The notes under the pieces: model-generated | The model's database searches: none | Told to the model about the DNA's origin: nothing | Seen by the model: the letters and a program-made list of their open reading frames with translations, nothing else | Made by a program: the position numbers and the translations under genes | Assembly: GCF_000226295.1 (NCBI RefSeq) | Contig: NC_016025.1 | Span: 62,001-126,000 of the forward strand | Length of the DNA stretch: 64,000 nt | Direction: 5' to 3' | Source: Chloracidobacterium thermophilum B | Lineage (GTDB): Bacteria > Acidobacteriota > Blastocatellia > Chloracidobacteriales > Chloracidobacteriaceae | Part shown: positions 1 to 8,061 of the stretch, one piece after another | Layout of the letters: each line of letters starts with the position of its first letter | Position numbering within the stretch: the stretch's first letter is position 1

Positions 1-1380
1 CTGCGGGCAGCCGGTGCCACCACGCTGCGTGGAACCGTGCAGACGGCGGCAAGTGACACTGGCAGCTTTACGCTCGACCGCCGCGCCCCCAACCAGTTGC
101 GTCTGGAACTCGTGTTTGAGGATGACCGTCGCTGCCTGGGCATCAATGGCACTTCAGCCTGGGTACAGACGACCCGCGACGGTGCTTCGACGCTCGTGGA
201 TGAGATTGGCCGGCAGCGCTTGCTCGAAGGCTGGATTCTGGCCGGAAACCTGCTCGACGCCAAACAGCAGGGAATCGCCCTGCGTTCGCTGCCGGTTGTG
301 GAACTCGCCGGGCAGCCCTGCTACCGCGTTGTCTTCACGTCACGCGAACGGGCCACAGCCACCGGCTATTTTGCCGCCGCTTCCGGTTTGCTCGTCCGCC
401 TCGAGAGCGGGGAAGGTGCGGCGCGGCAGGTCTTTCAGTTTGCCGACTACCGTCTGGTCAACGGCCGGCGTGAACCTTACACCCTGACCCTCGAAGCGCC
501 CGGCGAGCCGTCCCTGACCCTGACGGTGCAGGAAGCGATACCGGTCAACAGCTTTGCCACCAACCATTTTGACATTCCCACGGGCGATCCGGCCCTCGAT
601 GTGCCAGCACTGCTGACACGCATCGCACAGAACCAAAAGGCATTGGATGAGCGCGTGACGCAGTACACCTACACGCTGACGGAGACCATCCGGCGGCTGG
701 ACGGCGATGGACGGGTCAAGGAAACCGAAGTCAAGGTGTATGAAGTCTATCCCCTGACCGGCGGTGTGCGCGCCCGAAAGCTGGTCGCGGTCAATGGGAA
801 ACCGCTTTCACCTTCGGAAGCTGAAAAGGAACAGCGCCGGGTGACGAAGTTCATCGAGGAAAACGAAGAACGGCAGCGAAAGGGCCAGGCCGGGAAAGTG
901 GATGATAACGATGAAGCCCAGCGGCGACGCCTTGCCATTTCGCAGTTTCTGCGTGCCTGCGAGTTCTATAACCCGCGCCGGGAAAACCTTCGGGGGCGGG
1001 AGGTCATCGTCTGCGACTTTCGTCCACGCCCTGGCTACAAGCCGACCAATGACGCCGGGAAAATCATCCAGAAGCTCGTCGGCACAGTCTGGCTCGACGC
1101 CGAAGACGAGGAAGTGACGCGGCTTGAAGGACGCTTTGCGAGTGATTTCAAGGTTGGCGGCGGATTGCTGGCGTCGCTCAAGCGGGGGGCGGCATTTGTT
1201 TTTGAGCAGACCCGCAATGCGGAAGGCGTCTGGTTGCCGCTGCGCGAGGATTTCAACGCCGGCATCAAGGTCCTGCTGTTGGCAGGCCTGAACATCAGCG
1301 TTGAGAACCGCTACAGCGATTACCGGAAGTTTTCGACCGAAACCAAAGACGTTACCGAAAACCCACCCGCCACACCGTAG
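1..1380 (+). CDS. Outer-membrane lipoprotein-sorting-like protein (5' partial)
   Basis: The reading frame is already open at base 1, so the true start lies upstream; a GTG at 37 is only the first start-like codon inside the window. About 459 residues are visible. The N-terminal half, with short beta-strand-like segments and alternating charged residues, resembles LolA/LppC-type periplasmic lipoprotein-carrier folds. The second half, after a Lys/Glu/Arg-rich stretch around window codons 270-310, looks like another domain of the same kind, with conserved Cys-Glu-Phe and Cys-Asp-Phe segments. The gene ends in a palindromic repeat at 1378-1403 and faces the convergent gene at 1418. The family assignment is by general appearance only, and no catalytic motif is visible. 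Confidence 0.6.
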   Translation: MRAAGATTLRGTVQTAASDTGSFTLDRRAPNQLRLELVFEDDRRCLGINGTSAWVQTTRDGASTLVDEIGRQRLLEGWILAGNLLDAKQQGIALRSLPVVELAGQPCYRVVFTSRERATATGYFAAASGLLVRLESGEGAARQVFQFADYRLVNGRREPYTLTLEAPGEPSLTLTVQEAIPVNSFATNHFDIPTGDPALDVPALLTRIAQNQKALDERVTQYTYTLTETIRRLDGDGRVKETEVKVYEVYPLTGGVRARKLVAVNGKPLSPSEAEKEQRRVTKFIEENEERQRKGQAGKVDDNDEAQRRRLAISQFLRACEFYNPRRENLRGREVIVCDFRPRPGYKPTNDAGKIIQKLVGTVWLDAEDEEVTRLEGRFASDFKVGGGLLASLKRGAAFVFEQTRNAEGVWLPLREDFNAGIKVLLLAGLNISVENRYSDYRKFSTETKDVTENPPATP

Positions 1381-1403
1381 GGGCGATTGGTCAATCACCC
1401 CTA
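1378..1403. repeat. REP-like palindrome between convergent genes
   Basis: A 12-base arm TAGGGGCGATTG is followed by a 2-base loop and its complement with one mismatch. It starts on the stop codon of the upstream gene and lies between two convergent genes, so it may also serve as a bidirectional terminator. Its core resembles the GGGCGGTTGG/CCAACCGCCC palindrome at 2440-2460, suggesting one dispersed family. Confidence 0.6.
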
Positions 1404-1417
1404 CAGGAAAACGTCCG

Positions 1418-2365
1418 TCACACACCAACGGCCGCGCCCTGATGCTTCGGGCGGTAGGCAATAGCCGGCTCGACGGCTGGCCGCGGGTGCAGCGCCGGAT
1501 GCAGCGCATGCGCCAGAATCTCCAGGCTTTCAACCAGGCGCGGCCCCGGACGGCTGAAGTAATGCGAGCCGTCGGTGACATAGACCTGCCCCTGCCGGAC
1601 GGCCGGCAGGGATGACCAGACGGGATGTGCTGCCAGCAGGTCGAGGTCTTCCAGCGTACGCTCAACCGAAAAGCCGCAGCAGGCCACGAACACGACTTCG
1701 GGACGGGCGGCAGCGACTTCTTCCCAGGTGAGCGTCCGGGAGGGTACGCCGGCCCGTCCCAGCACTTCTTCGCCACCAGCCAGATGTACCAGCTCCGGAC
1801 TCCAGTGGCCGCAGGAAAAGGGCGGATGGAGCCATTCCAGCAGGGCCACCCGTGGACGCCGGTCAACCATGGCGCTGCGGCGGGCAACGGCTTCTACCCG
1901 CGCCTGCAAGCCGGCGACGACTTCTTCGGCCACGGACTGCCGCCCGGTAGCGGCGGCCACCTGGTGTAGGCTGGCGAAGACTTCCTCCAGGGTTTGGGGT
2001 TCGAGATTGATGACCTGTGGGTTGCCGGGCAGACGGCAGGCAGCGGCTTTGACTTCTTCTTCCGCGACGGCGCAGACATCACACAGCGCCTGCGTCACGA
2101 TCACGTCTGGCTGCAAGGCTTCGAGGACGGGCAGGTTGAGGGTGTAAAGCGCCTGTACCGACTGGAGCCGCTCGCGTACGAGGTGGTCTATTTCCTGGCT
2201 GGTGGCGTCGGTCGGAATGAGCGTGTGGGTGACTTTGGGCAGGTCCCGGACAGAAGGCGGGTAGTCACACTCGTGCGTCACGCCGACAAGCTGCGCTTCA
2301 AGGCCAAGGGCGCAGATGATTTCTGTGGCGCTTGGCAGCAGGGAAACAATGCGGAGGTCGGTCAT
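1418..2365 (-). CDS. Periplasmic-binding-protein-like protein, BtuF/cobalamin type
   Basis: This 315-residue protein has the TroA/BtuF-like fold used by vitamin B12 and siderophore binding proteins. It opens with RIVSLLPSATEI, the hallmark start of this group, followed by GVTHECDYPP, PDVIVTQALCDVC and a C-terminal RPGPRLVESLE segment. I see no clear signal peptide in front of the fold, so it may be cytoplasmic or start further upstream; the ATG at 2365 begins directly at the fold. Members of this subgroup are usually annotated as cobalamin-binding proteins. No transporter permease or ATPase is adjacent. A B12 role would suit an organism with B12-dependent radical SAM enzymes, but this is inference. 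Confidence 0.8.
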   Translation of the reverse strand: MTDLRIVSLLPSATEIICALGLEAQLVGVTHECDYPPSVRDLPKVTHTLIPTDATSQEIDHLVRERLQSVQALYTLNLPVLEALQPDVIVTQALCDVCAVAEEEVKAAACRLPGNPQVINLEPQTLEEVFASLHQVAAATGRQSVAEEVVAGLQARVEAVARRSAMVDRRPRVALLEWLHPPFSCGHWSPELVHLAGGEEVLGRAGVPSRTLTWEEVAAARPEVVFVACCGFSVERTLEDLDLLAAHPVWSSLPAVRQGQVYVTDGSHYFSRPGPRLVESLEILAHALHPALHPRPAVEPAIAYRPKHQGAAVGV

Positions 2366-2439
2366 CGGGGCGGGTCTCCAGAGCATTTTGGGCTGGCGGC
2401 CGCGGAGTTTATACCGCTGCTGGGGCGTCCACCAAGCAG

Positions 2440-2460
2440 GGGCGGTTGGGCCAACCGCCC
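2440..2460. repeat. Perfect palindrome GGGCGGTTGG-g-CCAACCGCCC
   Basis: Two perfect 10-base arms flank a single G. It lies between the start of the BtuF-like gene (2365) and the end of the FAD oxidoreductase gene (2481), both on the minus strand. Its right arm is the first unit of the 20-base tandem repeat that follows. Confidence 0.75.
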
Positions 2461-2530
2461 ACACCGTTGTCCAACCGCCCTTACCTTTGGCCAACCGTCC
2501 CTACCATTGGCAACCCGCCCACAACCGGAC
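2451..2530. repeat. Four-copy 20-bp degenerate tandem repeat
   Basis: Units begin at 2451, 2471, 2491 and 2511, each opening with CCAACCGCCC or a close variant (the last is CAACCCGCCC). The period is exactly 20 bases. The array runs into the 3' end of the minus-strand FAD oxidoreductase gene and encodes roughly its last 16 residues, which are Gly/Val-rich and outside the conserved fold. Confidence 0.7.
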
Positions 2531-3722
2531 GGTTGGCCTGCCCCCGCTCGACAATGTGCGCCAGACGATCCGCCGCCTTGCGTGCGCCGGCAATGTTGCG
2601 CGCCGTCGGCCCAAGTTCGAGTTCGGCCAGCGGCCCCATGACGTACAGCCCACGCGCCCACCGCAGAGCTTTGGAAACCACGGGATAACCACATGGAGCG
2701 ACCGGAAGCCCGTAGGCCGCAATTGCCTCATCAAGCCACGGCCCGCCGGGGCGCTGTGGTTCAAAACCGGTCGCCAGCAGCAGGTTGTCGGTCTCCAGGG
2801 TGTCGCCGGTCATCAGTGACAACAGCAGCCGCCCATCACCTTGGGGCGTCGCTCCTGTGACGTTGGCTTCCCGAAGACAAAGCTCGCCATGCTCTGCCGC
2901 GCGCCGCAGGTCGTGATAGACATCCTTGGGCATCGAACCCCGGTGGCGCGCCTCACGAATCATCTGCCGCCGCCGTTCCAGTGAGGTTTCAGCCTCGAAG
3001 GCGCGCATGTACTTGGGCCCCAGCCAGCCCGGATCGCTGTCGAACTGGTGAATCCGAACCGGATGCGGCATCAGCAGCGTCACTGTGCCCGGTTGCCGGG
3101 CCGCCAGCGCCAACGCCAGTTGGGCCGCGGAAATCCCGCCACCAAACACCACGGCGTGACGCCACAGCGGTAACTGTGCTGTATGCACGTCACGGTCGAA
3201 GACATGACGCACCGGTGCGCCGGCTGCCCGGCAGAGACGCGCCCAGTCAGGGTAAGCCGGCCGGTCACTCAAACCGAGCGCCAGAATGATGCGGCGCGCT
3301 TCAAGGCTGCCGTCCGGTGTTTCGACCTGCCAGCCGCGCTCACCCAACCGCCGCAGACCGAGGGCTGCACCCTGAAGATGCAGCTCTGTCAGGCGGTGCT
3401 GCGCCAGCAAGTGCTGGCAGTGCGCCTGGAAAAGAGCATAACCGGGGCGGTCGTAGGGCGGCGCAAAAGCGGCAAACGGTTTTCCTTCGGGAGTGCGCGA
3501 AAACTCAAAGAGGTCAAACGCTCCCAGCCCAAGGTGGTGCACCAGCGGAGAGCGCAGAAACGGCATCTGAACGTTGCCCGTACACTGATTCCAGCGCGCC
3601 AGCAGCGTGGGCTGCGGATCGAGAATGCGCAGCCGGTCCGTGGCCACTCCGGCCCGGACCGTCAGAACCAAGGCGGCATGGGTGCCGTGAATCCCCCCGC
3701 CTATCACCAACCAGTCCAGCAT
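2481..3722 (-). CDS. FAD/NAD(P)-binding oxidoreductase
   Basis: A 413-residue flavoprotein. The N-terminus LVIGGGIHGTHAAL is a Rossmann dinucleotide-binding motif for FAD, and a second motif VVFGGGISAAQLALALA near residue 190 would bind NAD(P)H. A C-terminal LLATGFEP segment, the typical ATG(F) motif of N-hydroxylating and Baeyer-Villiger-like flavoproteins, is present near residue 325. The substrate cannot be told from the sequence. The last residues come from the 20-bp tandem repeat at 2451-2530, so the C-terminus has probably been extended by repeat growth. The ATG at 3722 starts directly at the FAD motif. Confidence 0.8.
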   Translation of the reverse strand: MLDWLVIGGGIHGTHAALVLTVRAGVATDRLRILDPQPTLLARWNQCTGNVQMPFLRSPLVHHLGLGAFDLFEFSRTPEGKPFAAFAPPYDRPGYALFQAHCQHLLAQHRLTELHLQGAALGLRRLGERGWQVETPDGSLEARRIILALGLSDRPAYPDWARLCRAAGAPVRHVFDRDVHTAQLPLWRHAVVFGGGISAAQLALALAARQPGTVTLLMPHPVRIHQFDSDPGWLGPKYMRAFEAETSLERRRQMIREARHRGSMPKDVYHDLRRAAEHGELCLREANVTGATPQGDGRLLLSLMTGDTLETDNLLLATGFEPQRPGGPWLDEAIAAYGLPVAPCGYPVVSKALRWARGLYVMGPLAELELGPTARNIAGARKAADRLAHIVERGQANRPVVGGLPMVGTVGQR

Positions 3723-3922
3723 GGTCTCTGTCCAGTCTGCTTTTGAAGATGGCTTGATTCGTAAAAATACGATTTACATTCAGCAAGCTAGGTCCACAAG
3801 TTGCATAGGGTCAAGTATTTTTGACTGAAAACGACACACGGCACCGGGTGGACAACGGGACGCTTATTCAAGTAAACAGGAATTGTCTTGAAATTATGTT
3901 TGTCTTCTCCAAGGAGTTACCT

Positions 3923-6900
3923 ATGGTTGAACGCATACGTGTCTGGTTTGGGCGGCGCCTCTGGGCCGTGGCGGCTGTGATCTGGCTGTGCAGCTTCATG
4001 TGGAGCCTGACCATACTCGCCGGGCCGACGGGCACCATCACCGGCGTTGTGCGGGACAGCGGCGGCGCGTTCATCAGTGGCGCGGAAGTCTCCGCCACGA
4101 ATCTGGCGACCAACTTCACCCGTACGGCCATGACCAACGCCTCCGGGCGCTACGTCATTGCCGAACTGCTGCCCGGCGACTACCGGCTGGAAGTCAAACG
4201 CGACGGTTTTCAGACGGCCGTGGAAACGCGGGTGGTCGTCAACGTCGAGGCCATCGTCGCCAAGGATTTCACGCTCGTGGCCGGGGCGATCAGTGAAACC
4301 ATCACGGTCGAAAGTGACAGCGATCTGGTCAACCGCGAGTCGGGCGCCGTCGGCACGGTGATTGAACGCAAGTTCGTCGAAAACCTGCCGCTCAACGGAC
4401 GCAGTTTTCAGGCGCTCATCGAGCTGACGCCGGGAGTCGTGCTGGCGAGACCAAGCATTTTTTCGACCGGGCAGTTCAGCATCAACGGACAGCGTACCAA
4501 TGCCAACTACTTCATGGTGGATGGCGTCAGCGCCAATTTCGGGGCGGCCGTCACCGCGCAGTCCTTCCAGCAGGGCGCCGGGACGCAGCCGGCGCTGACG
4601 ATCTTGGGAACTACCAGCAGTCTCGTCCCGGCCGATGCCATGCAGGAATTCCGCGTCCAGACCTCCAGCTTTGCCGCTGAATACGGCCGGACGCCGGGCG
4701 GACAGATTTCCATCTCAACCCGCAGCGGTAGCAATGATTTCACCGGCTCGCTGTTTCATTACTTCCGCAATGAAAAGCTCGATGCCAACGACTGGTTCAA
4801 CAACCGCAACGGACTCCCACGGTTGCCACTGCGGTTGAATCAGTTTGGCGGGACCTTTGGCGGACCCATTCGGATTCCGGGGCTGTATGACGGACGCAAC
4901 CGGTCATTTTTCTTTGCTACGTACGAAGGGCTGCGGCTGCTTGTGCCGGGAACGGTATTTGTCGCCCGCGTGCCGTCGCTGGCGGCCCGCCAGGCCGCGC
5001 CGGAGCCGTTTCGGGCCGTGCTCAATGCTTTTCCGCGTCCGAATGCGCCGGCAGAACCTGGCGACCCGGCCGATGCAGCGCGCTACATCACCGGGATTTC
5101 CGACCCTTCGGAAATTGACACGGTCAACCTGCGCTTTGACCAGAAGTTCGGGCAGTCGGCCAACCTGTTTTTCACCTTCCTGAACTCGCCTTCCGGGAGC
5201 CGCTTCCGGTCGTTTCCGAGCCAGGAAAACGCCTTCGAGCGCAACAACCGCAGTCTGACCGGCGGCCTGACCTGGGCCATTCGTCCCAATCTGGTGTTGG
5301 ATACACGCCTCAACTTCGGGCGTTCGCGCGGCAACTTCGACTTTCGTGGCGTCGAGCGCGACGGCGCGGTGCTGCCGCCGGATTCACTCGTCTTTCCGTC
5401 CTTTGCGCCCCGCGCCACGACGGCCGTGAGCCTCCAGACCATTCCCGGTGTGTCGGGCGTTTCGGCGGCCAACCTCACGCAGGGGCGCACGCTGGGGCAG
5501 CTTCAGCGCCAGTTCAACCTGGTCAGCAGCGTGACCTACGTTGTTGGCAACCACGAAATCAAGGTCGGCGCAGACTATCGTCTGCTGCGTCCCATTCAGG
5601 ATACGCGGTCACTGTCCATCAGCTATGTCTTCGGTACCGTGGCAAGCCGGGCCAATGGCGTCCCAACCTCGATTTCCATTCAGGCTTTCGCGCCGGTCAC
5701 GGGTTTCCGCATCCACAACTTTTCGTCGTTCGTGCAGGACACCTGGCGCGTCCGGCCGCGTCTGACGCTCACTTTCGGGTTGCGTCATGACCTCAATCCG
5801 CCGCTGGCCGGCGAGCGTTTGCCCTTCTCCATTGACGGGCTGGAAAACCCGCTCACGGCCAGGCTGGCTCCGGCCGGCACGCGCCAGTGGCGGACGCGCT
5901 ACACGGATTTTGCCCCCCGGCTGGGCGTGGCCTACCAGTTTGCCGAACAATCCGGCTCGGCGCTGGGACGGTTCTTCGGCGGCTGGATTCTGCGCGGCGG
6001 TTACGGGATATTTTACGACCTCGGAACCGGCACGGCGCTGCGTGGGTTCAACAGCTTCCCCTACAACACACTCCGAACGATTACGAACCCGGCCCAGCTC
6101 CGCTTTCCGGCCAACGAAGCTGACCTTCAGCCGCCGCCGTTTCTTGATCCCAACAACCTGCCTATCAACGCCAGCTTTTTCGTCTTTGACAGAAACCTGC
6201 GCCTGCCCTATACGCACCACTGGAACGCGACGCTCGAACGCGCCATCGGGCGCCACAATGCCATCACCATTTCGTATGTCGGCGCGGCGGCGCGGCGGCT
6301 GTTGCGCGCCGAACAACTGCGGAACTACAACGAAGCCTTTGCCCGGCAGAACTTTGGTCTGGACCGGCCGGTGATTGTCATCAACCCGGCTGTGTTTGGC
6401 CCGGCGCCTTCGGCTTCGCCAGCCGCCGGCTCGCCGGTCAGTGTCACCCGCAATGCAACGGCGTCAAACTACAACGCCCTGCAGATGCAATACCGGCGAC
6501 GGCTGTCACGGGGCCTTCAGGCGCTGGCTTCGTACACTTGGTCCAAGTCTATTGATGACGTGTCGGATGAGGTCCTGCAGGGCATTCCGCTGGAGGGGTA
6601 CAATCAGCGTTTGGAACGCGGCCCCTCGGATTTCGACATCCGGCACACCTTTACGGCGGCTGCAACCTATGACCTGCCGACCCTGACGCAGCAGCCCTTC
6701 GTGAAGGCGCTCATCGGGGGGTGGTCCATCAACGGCATTTTCCGGGCGCGTTCCGGGGCCCCGCTCAACGTCATTTCCCAGTCCTTTGATGTCTTCAACA
6801 TCGGGACGACACGCCGCGTTGACCGCGTTCCGGGGCAGCCGGTGTTTATCAGCGACCGGAATGCGCCGGGTGGCCGGCGGCTGAACCCGGCGGCCTTTGC

Positions 6901-7258
6901 CGAGCCGGCCCGCAACCGGCAGGGGACGCTGGGCCGCAACAGCCTGCGCTGGCTGGCCGCGACGCAGTGGGACCTTTCCGTTCGCCGTACGTTCAACTTC
7001 GGCGAGCGCCTGCGGTTGCAGTTTGCGACGGATTTCTTCAATGCCTTCAACCAGGCGAACTTCACGCCGCCTAGCCCGACGCGGCTGCCCAACGGCACCC
7101 TGGTGGGCAACGGAGAGGCGTCGAGTATGCTGGGGCGGGCGCTGGCGGGTGTTGGCGGCACAGCTACCCGGCAGACGAGTCCGTCCAACGGTTTCAACCA
7201 GCTTTTCCAGTTTGGCAGCCCGCGTTCGATTCAGTTCTCGCTGCGCCTGCTGTTTTAG
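3923..7258 (+). CDS. Oar-like TonB-dependent receptor with carboxypeptidase-regulatory domain
   Basis: This 1111-residue outer-membrane protein starts at the ATG 7 bases after AAGGAG (3911-3916); upstream in-frame codons give an implausible leader. An N-terminal hydrophobic segment (about residues 15-35) is the export signal. Next comes a carboxypeptidase-regulatory-like beta-sandwich (GTITGVVRDSGGAF), then a plug domain (NLPLNGRSFQALIELTPGV) and a long beta-barrel. The barrel carries repeated acidobacterial signatures such as EYGRTPGGQISISTRSGSN and YTWSKSIDDVSD, and the chain ends in an aromatic residue (LRLLF), as outer-membrane proteins do. The ligand is unknown; related receptors are thought to import glycans, peptides or metal complexes. 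A strong terminator follows at 7265. Confidence 0.9.
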   Translation: MVERIRVWFGRRLWAVAAVIWLCSFMWSLTILAGPTGTITGVVRDSGGAFISGAEVSATNLATNFTRTAMTNASGRYVIAELLPGDYRLEVKRDGFQTAVETRVVVNVEAIVAKDFTLVAGAISETITVESDSDLVNRESGAVGTVIERKFVENLPLNGRSFQALIELTPGVVLARPSIFSTGQFSINGQRTNANYFMVDGVSANFGAAVTAQSFQQGAGTQPALTILGTTSSLVPADAMQEFRVQTSSFAAEYGRTPGGQISISTRSGSNDFTGSLFHYFRNEKLDANDWFNNRNGLPRLPLRLNQFGGTFGGPIRIPGLYDGRNRSFFFATYEGLRLLVPGTVFVARVPSLAARQAAPEPFRAVLNAFPRPNAPAEPGDPADAARYITGISDPSEIDTVNLRFDQKFGQSANLFFTFLNSPSGSRFRSFPSQENAFERNNRSLTGGLTWAIRPNLVLDTRLNFGRSRGNFDFRGVERDGAVLPPDSLVFPSFAPRATTAVSLQTIPGVSGVSAANLTQGRTLGQLQRQFNLVSSVTYVVGNHEIKVGADYRLLRPIQDTRSLSISYVFGTVASRANGVPTSISIQAFAPVTGFRIHNFSSFVQDTWRVRPRLTLTFGLRHDLNPPLAGERLPFSIDGLENPLTARLAPAGTRQWRTRYTDFAPRLGVAYQFAEQSGSALGRFFGGWILRGGYGIFYDLGTGTALRGFNSFPYNTLRTITNPAQLRFPANEADLQPPPFLDPNNLPINASFFVFDRNLRLPYTHHWNATLERAIGRHNAITISYVGAAARRLLRAEQLRNYNEAFARQNFGLDRPVIVINPAVFGPAPSASPAAGSPVSVTRNATASNYNALQMQYRRRLSRGLQALASYTWSKSIDDVSDEVLQGIPLEGYNQRLERGPSDFDIRHTFTAAATYDLPTLTQQPFVKALIGGWSINGIFRARSGAPLNVISQSFDVFNIGTTRRVDRVPGQPVFISDRNAPGGRRLNPAAFAEPARNRQGTLGRNSLRWLAATQWDLSVRRTFNFGERLRLQFATDFFNAFNQANFTPPSPTRLPNGTLVGNGEASSMLGRALAGVGGTATRQTSPSNGFNQLFQFGSPRSIQFSLRLLF

Positions 7259-7264
7259 GAAGGC

Positions 7265-7301
7265 ATAGCGGCCACAGGCAAAACTGGCCTGTGGCCGCTA
7301 T
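7265..7301 (+). terminator. Hairpin terminator after receptor gene
   Basis: A perfect 15-bp stem (ATAGCGGCCACAGGC and its complement) with a 7-base loop begins 6 bases after the receptor stop codon. The U-tract is poor (ACTTTG), so termination may be only partial or Rho-assisted. Confidence 0.7.
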
Positions 7302-7387
7302 ACTTTGACACGGCGTAAGGTTTTCCAGCCCCGGGGCATCTCTGCGTCTGCCATCGGTTGGCAGTCGCTGTCGCCCTCTTCTATCCG

Positions 7388-7780
7388 TTACTCAAACCCG
7401 GCCGCTTTTTTGGCGGCAGCGGAAATGACGAACTTGAGCCGTTTCCGGGCTTTGATGGTGATTTTTTCACCAGTGCGTGGATTGCGCCCCTCACGCGCCT
7501 TGTATTCCCGCACAACCAGCTTCCCAATCCCTGGAATCATGAAGCCGACCTTGGCCTGAGCGGCTGCGAGCCGGGCCTGTTCATCGAAAAACTCCCGCAC
7601 CTTCTGTTTCGGGAGGCCGAACTTTTCGGCGAAGTGGTTGACGATTTCGGTTTTGGTCATCGGCTTGGCTGCCGCTTTCTTAGCCGGTGCCTTTTTGGCT
7701 GGTGCCTCCTCCTTGGGAGCGGCTGCTTTGGCCTTGGTTGTGGCTTTGGTTGCCGTGGATTTTGGAGCTTTAGCCGCCAT
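7388..7780 (-). CDS. HU-family DNA-binding protein with Lys/Ala-rich N-terminal tail
   Basis: This nucleoid protein has 130 residues, against about 90 for ordinary HU. Residues 41-130 form the HU/IHF fold (MTKTEIVNHFAEKFG, then GFMIPGIGKLVV and REGRNPRTGEKI, the DNA-clasping arm). The first 40 residues are almost entirely Ala, Lys, Pro and Thr with repeated AKKAPAKKA units, like a histone H1 tail. Such extensions are known in some HU proteins, usually at the C-terminus; here the tail is N-terminal. It probably binds DNA non-specifically and compacts or protects it. The gene is single, with about 280 bases of non-coding sequence in front. Confidence 0.93.
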   Translation of the reverse strand: MAAKAPKSTATKATTKAKAAAPKEEAPAKKAPAKKAAAKPMTKTEIVNHFAEKFGLPKQKVREFFDEQARLAAAQAKVGFMIPGIGKLVVREYKAREGRNPRTGEKITIKARKRLKFVISAAAKKAAGFE

Positions 7781-8061
7781 GGCAGTGGATCCTCCTGAAA
7801 GCGCAAGTACGCACGTGATGTGATTTACCCTTGTCGTGAAGCGGATTCTTCCGCGAGACTAGCCGGCAATCCGCATGAAATCAAGCAATTTTTGTATGCC
7901 CCACGACCGATAGTGCTTGTAGCCGTTCTATCCGCCACGGGTAGTGTCCGTTTTCTTGTGGCAAGCAACCGGAACACCACAATATCAACCCCGTGACAAC
8001 CGTGCCCTGGCATGTACAATTGGGACTTTTCCCTGCACGCCGTTCGAGCCAGAGGATAACC

